54,821 nt of DNA from Actinomadura sp. KC345 (GTDB lineage: Bacteria > Actinomycetota > Actinomycetes > Streptosporangiales > Streptosporangiaceae), in assembly GCF_004348515.1 (NCBI RefSeq), contig NZ_SMKH01000011.1, forward strand, positions 1 through 54,821. Direction: 5' to 3'. The notes beneath the pieces are model-generated. The model did no database searches, was not told where the DNA came from, and saw nothing but the letters and a program-made list of their open reading frames with translations. The stretch's first letter is position 1. Every line of letters starts with the position of its first letter. Below are positions 52,085 to 54,821 of this stretch, piece by piece. The position numbers and the translations under genes were made by a program.

Positions 52085-53380
52085 TCAGCAGTTGCCTTCG
52101 GCGGGCTTGCCCGTGAACCGGTCATCGAGGAAGCCCGTCACGTCCCGGGCCGCGGCCCAGTCGGTGCTCAGGTGCTCGGCCGGGTAGTCGTTCTTCCAGG
52201 TCGTGTTGATGCCGGCGTCGCAGTAGCGCTGCCTCGTGGCGTCCTCGGTCTCGTGCGGGATGATCTCCTCGAACCAGCCCCGATACTGGAACACCGGGAA
52301 ACCGATCTTGTACTTGGCGTTCGAGGACGCGGTGCCGATCCCGACGCCGAGCTTCTGCCTGTCGACGATCTCGCCCCAGGTCACGCCGCCGGGGCCCTCC
52401 ACCGCGTAGAGCTGCTCCAGCGTCAGGCCGTCGGTGGAGAAGTCCTCGACCCTCGCGCCGAGGAACACCGCGAGCGTCCCGAACAGGCAGTTGGACTTCA
52501 CGTCCGCGATGGCCCGCTCGCCCCGCTCGTTCATCAGCTCGTCGAACGGCATCTCCGGATAGGCGGCGTTCAGCCCGACGAGCGCGTCGGCGAGGAAGCC
52601 CGCGAACAGGCTGCCGTTGAGCGCCTTCGCGGTCACCTTCAGGTCACCGGGCACGCCGCCCGCCGCCGCGCCGACCACGTTCAGCTCCGGCGCGTAGGAC
52701 GCGGCGAGCTGCGCGCCCCACAGCGCGGCGGCGCCGCCTTCGGAGTAGCCGGAGATGCCGACGTCGCCGTCCGCCGTGAGCGTTCCACCGGGGATCTGGC
52801 GGGACGCCCGGACGATGTCCAGCAGCGCGTGACCGGCGTTGGCGCCGATCATGTACGTGTGGACCTGCCCGTTCAGGTAGCCGACGCCGTCCGTCGCCGC
52901 GACCGCGTGGCCGGCCTCCAGGAACCTCTGAAGGTTCCCGCCCTCGTACATGTCGACGTACTGTCCGGCGAGCTGCTTGGAGAACGCGCACTGCAGGCCG
53001 GAGCCGAGCGTCCCGGGGTTGAACGCGACGGTCGGGCGGGAGCCGTCCCCGTCCCAGGCGGCGTCGGGGACGGCGACCGTCCCGGTCACGACGTTCTTGG
53101 CGCCCTTCACGTCCGTCGAGACGTACCGGACCTTCCACGCCTGCATCGGGATGCCGCCGGGGATGTTGGTCAGCTTCGCCGGGCGGCACGCGAGCAGGTC
53201 GCCCGGGTTCCCCCGGACGGTCGCGGGCGGCTCCGCGTAGATCTCGGCGTCGGTGGCGTCACAGCCCGGCGGCGCGGCGGCCTTGGTCTGGGGCACGGCG
53301 ACCGCCTGCGGCGCCGCGACCACGGGAATCGCGAGGGCGACGCCCAGCGCCGCGGTGGTGAACAGGCTCCGTAGTCGCAT
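52085..53380 (-). CDS. Secreted lipase (LIP family)
   Basis: The product has 431 residues from ATG 53380 (GGAG close upstream; a longer frame to 53494 lacks a signal peptide at its start). Signal peptide about 1-28 (RLRSLFTTAALGVALAIPVV). Nucleophile elbow GISGYSEGG with S213. Cys40/Cys65 and a late Cys pair could form disulphides. It resembles secreted triacylglycerol lipases of actinomycetes and Candida LIP. It lies 95 nt upstream of the desaturase on the same strand, consistent with supply of fatty acids to the desaturase/FAAL pair, which is inference. Confidence 0.85.
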   Translation of the reverse strand: MRLRSLFTTAALGVALAIPVVAAPQAVAVPQTKAAAPPGCDATDAEIYAEPPATVRGNPGDLLACRPAKLTNIPGGIPMQAWKVRYVSTDVKGAKNVVTGTVAVPDAAWDGDGSRPTVAFNPGTLGSGLQCAFSKQLAGQYVDMYEGGNLQRFLEAGHAVAATDGVGYLNGQVHTYMIGANAGHALLDIVRASRQIPGGTLTADGDVGISGYSEGGAAALWGAQLAASYAPELNVVGAAAGGVPGDLKVTAKALNGSLFAGFLADALVGLNAAYPEMPFDELMNERGERAIADVKSNCLFGTLAVFLGARVEDFSTDGLTLEQLYAVEGPGGVTWGEIVDRQKLGVGIGTASSNAKYKIGFPVFQYRGWFEEIIPHETEDATRQRYCDAGINTTWKNDYPAEHLSTDWAAARDVTGFLDDRFTGKPAEGNC

Positions 53381-53532
53381 TCTCGCTCCAGGGGTGGGCT
53401 GGACACCGAACGCAGACCACCGTGTCCCACGGGCACAAAAGGCGGTATGAAGTCTCCTCACATGGTCGGCGGCCGCTCTTAGCAACCAACTCAAGAACCG
53501 GGCGGTCCGGGCGATCTCCTAACGTCGTCGGC

Positions 53533-54717
53533 ATGAGCAAGTCGTCACGGCGGGACGGGGGCGCCCGCGAGAACGCCCACGAGGCCCGCCCCCGCCTGGT
53601 CGGACGGCACCTGGCGCTGGTGTTCGCGGCCACGTTCACGAGCCTGGCCGGGGTCTTCCTGCTGCTGTCGGTCGTCCCGATGTACGCCGTGTCCGGCGGG
53701 GCGGGCCGCACCGGCGCGGGCCTCGCGACGGGCTCGCTGATGCTGACGACGGTGCTCGTCGAACTCGCCCTGCCCCGCCTGCTCGCCCGGTTCGGACACG
53801 TGCCGGTGCTCGCGGCCGGGCTGCTGCTGCTCGGCCTCCCGCCGCTCGCGCTGACCGCCTCGTCGGACATGCCGACGATCATCGCGGTGAGCCTGGTGCG
53901 CGGCGTCGGCTTCGGGATCGCCGTCGTCGTCCCGAACGCGATGGTCGCCGAGCTCGCCCCGGCGCGGCGGCGGGGCGAGGCGCTCGGCCTGTTCGGCGTC
54001 ACCTCCCAGCTGCCGGCGGTGCTCGCGCTGCCGCTGGGCGTGTGGCTCGCCGAGCAGGTCGGCTACCCGCCCGTGTTCGTCGCGGCCGCGGTGCTCCCGC
54101 TCCCGGCACTGGCCATGCTGCCCGGCCTGCCGCGGCGGCGGGCGTCCACGCCGGCGGAGCGGCCCTTCGGCATCGTCGAGGGGCTGCGGTCGGCGGGCCT
54201 GCTGCGTCCCGCGGCCGCGTTCGCCTCGACGGCGATGGCGGCGGGCGTGCTGATCACGTTCCTGCCGGAGGCGGTGCCGGCGGCGGGAGTGGCCGCCGCC
54301 GCGCTGTTCGTCCAGCCGGCCGCGACGACCTTCACCCGCTGGTGGTCGGGACGCGTCGGGGACAGGCACGGCGCCGCGCGCCTGCTGGCGCCCGCCGTCC
54401 TGCTCTCGGCGGCCGGGGTCGCGCTGCTGGTCCTCGTGCCGAACCCGGTCGCGGTGTTCGTCTCGATGATCCTGTTCGGCGCGGGGTTCGGGGTCACGCA
54501 GAACGCGAGCCTGTCGACGATGTACGAGCGGGTGCCCGCCTCCGGGTACGGGACGGTCAGCGCGATCTGGAACATCGGCTACGACGGCGGCATGGGCATC
54601 GGAGGCGTCGCGTTCGGCGTCGCCGCCACCCACACCGGCTACCCGGCCGCCTTCGCCCTGACCGCCGGGGTGATCTTCCTCACGCTGCCGCTGGCGTTCC
54701 GCCGCCGCGCGGGCTGA
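53533..54717 (+). CDS. MFS transporter
   Basis: The product has 394 residues from ATG 53533. TAACGT lies 8-13 nt upstream and no ribosome site is visible, so it may be leaderless; a longer frame to 53422 is not supported. About twelve hydrophobic segments in two halves are visible, with the A-like loop RLLARFGHVPVL and VRGVGFGIAVVVPNAMVAEL, then VSMILFGAGFGVTQNASLST in the second half. The substrate is unknown. It is divergent from the lipase gene. Confidence 0.85.
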   Translation: MSKSSRRDGGARENAHEARPRLVGRHLALVFAATFTSLAGVFLLLSVVPMYAVSGGAGRTGAGLATGSLMLTTVLVELALPRLLARFGHVPVLAAGLLLLGLPPLALTASSDMPTIIAVSLVRGVGFGIAVVVPNAMVAELAPARRRGEALGLFGVTSQLPAVLALPLGVWLAEQVGYPPVFVAAAVLPLPALAMLPGLPRRRASTPAERPFGIVEGLRSAGLLRPAAAFASTAMAAGVLITFLPEAVPAAGVAAAALFVQPAATTFTRWWSGRVGDRHGAARLLAPAVLLSAAGVALLVLVPNPVAVFVSMILFGAGFGVTQNASLSTMYERVPASGYGTVSAIWNIGYDGGMGIGGVAFGVAATHTGYPAAFALTAGVIFLTLPLAFRRRAG

Positions 54718-54821
54718 CCGCGGAGGCTAGCCGCGCGCGGGGCGCGGCGGCTCCGGCCGGCGGGCCGCTCCCGTCGCGCCCCTCCCCTCCGAGGCCGTGC
54801 GGCGCGGGAGGGCGTCAGGGG
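54718..54821. other. GC-rich tail of the window
   Basis: No gene can be supported in the last 104 bases. CCGCGCGCGGGGCGCGGCGG and neighbours can fold into GC-rich hairpins and may terminate the MFS gene. Confidence 0.35.

Overview
The window is very GC-rich DNA with mostly short intergenic gaps, GTG and TTG starts, 4-nt start/stop overlaps and probable leaderless starts. These features, together with the Scr1-type HTH/DUF397 pairs, the CtpI-like P-type ATPase, the SCO6745-like protein and the FadD32-like ligase, point to a filamentous actinomycete. Thermomonosporaceae (Actinomadura-like) is my best guess, but that is inference.

Positions 1 to about 13,552 look like the right end of an integrated mobilizable element. 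From the left there is a partial ISAs1-like insertion sequence that cuts a relaxase gene, a MobC-like gene, a three-gene operon (small protein, SMC/Rad50-like ATPase with zinc-hook cysteines, PD-(D/E)XK nuclease) that looks like an ABC-three-component/Lamassu-type defence system, a lone lower-GC nuclease gene, an Scr1 HTH/DUF397/ATPase cassette, a VapBC-like pair and a tyrosine integrase. The region ends in a 3' half of tRNA-Gly(UCC), the attachment-site scar. The intact tRNA should lie left of the window. A second, partly decayed copy of the HTH/DUF397/ATPase cassette sits just outside the scar (14,387-16,160).

From 16.2 to 25.7 kb there are small hypothetical genes, an APH-family kinase, a decayed M20 amidohydrolase, a pyrimidine-dimer-glycosylase-like protein, a membrane protein and a 1531-residue P-type ATPase with a degenerate extra half.

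Positions 25.7-36.1 kb form an L-arabinose locus: a ChvE/GguA/GguB-type sugar ABC transporter and a LacI regulator on the plus strand, facing lacI-araD-araA-araB on the minus strand. Four related LacI-type operators tie the two halves together.

Positions 36.2-49.1 kb hold an SCO6745-like protein, a secreted hydrolase, a selenocysteine-containing formate dehydrogenase (in-frame TGA plus SECIS hairpin), the convergent selA-selB-selD operon that supplies the Sec machinery, a cysteine-rich MarR regulator with a DMT exporter, and a PucR regulator. Positions 49.1-54.8 kb carry a desaturase/fatty-acyl-AMP ligase pair, a secreted lipase and an MFS transporter.

The most unusual signal is a family of three 64-bp palindromes lying exactly in three convergent gene junctions (31,089; 42,133; 49,105). 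Their tips supply the stop codons of five of the six flanking genes. The strongest candidate system is the three-gene ATPase/nuclease operon at 1,685-6,321.
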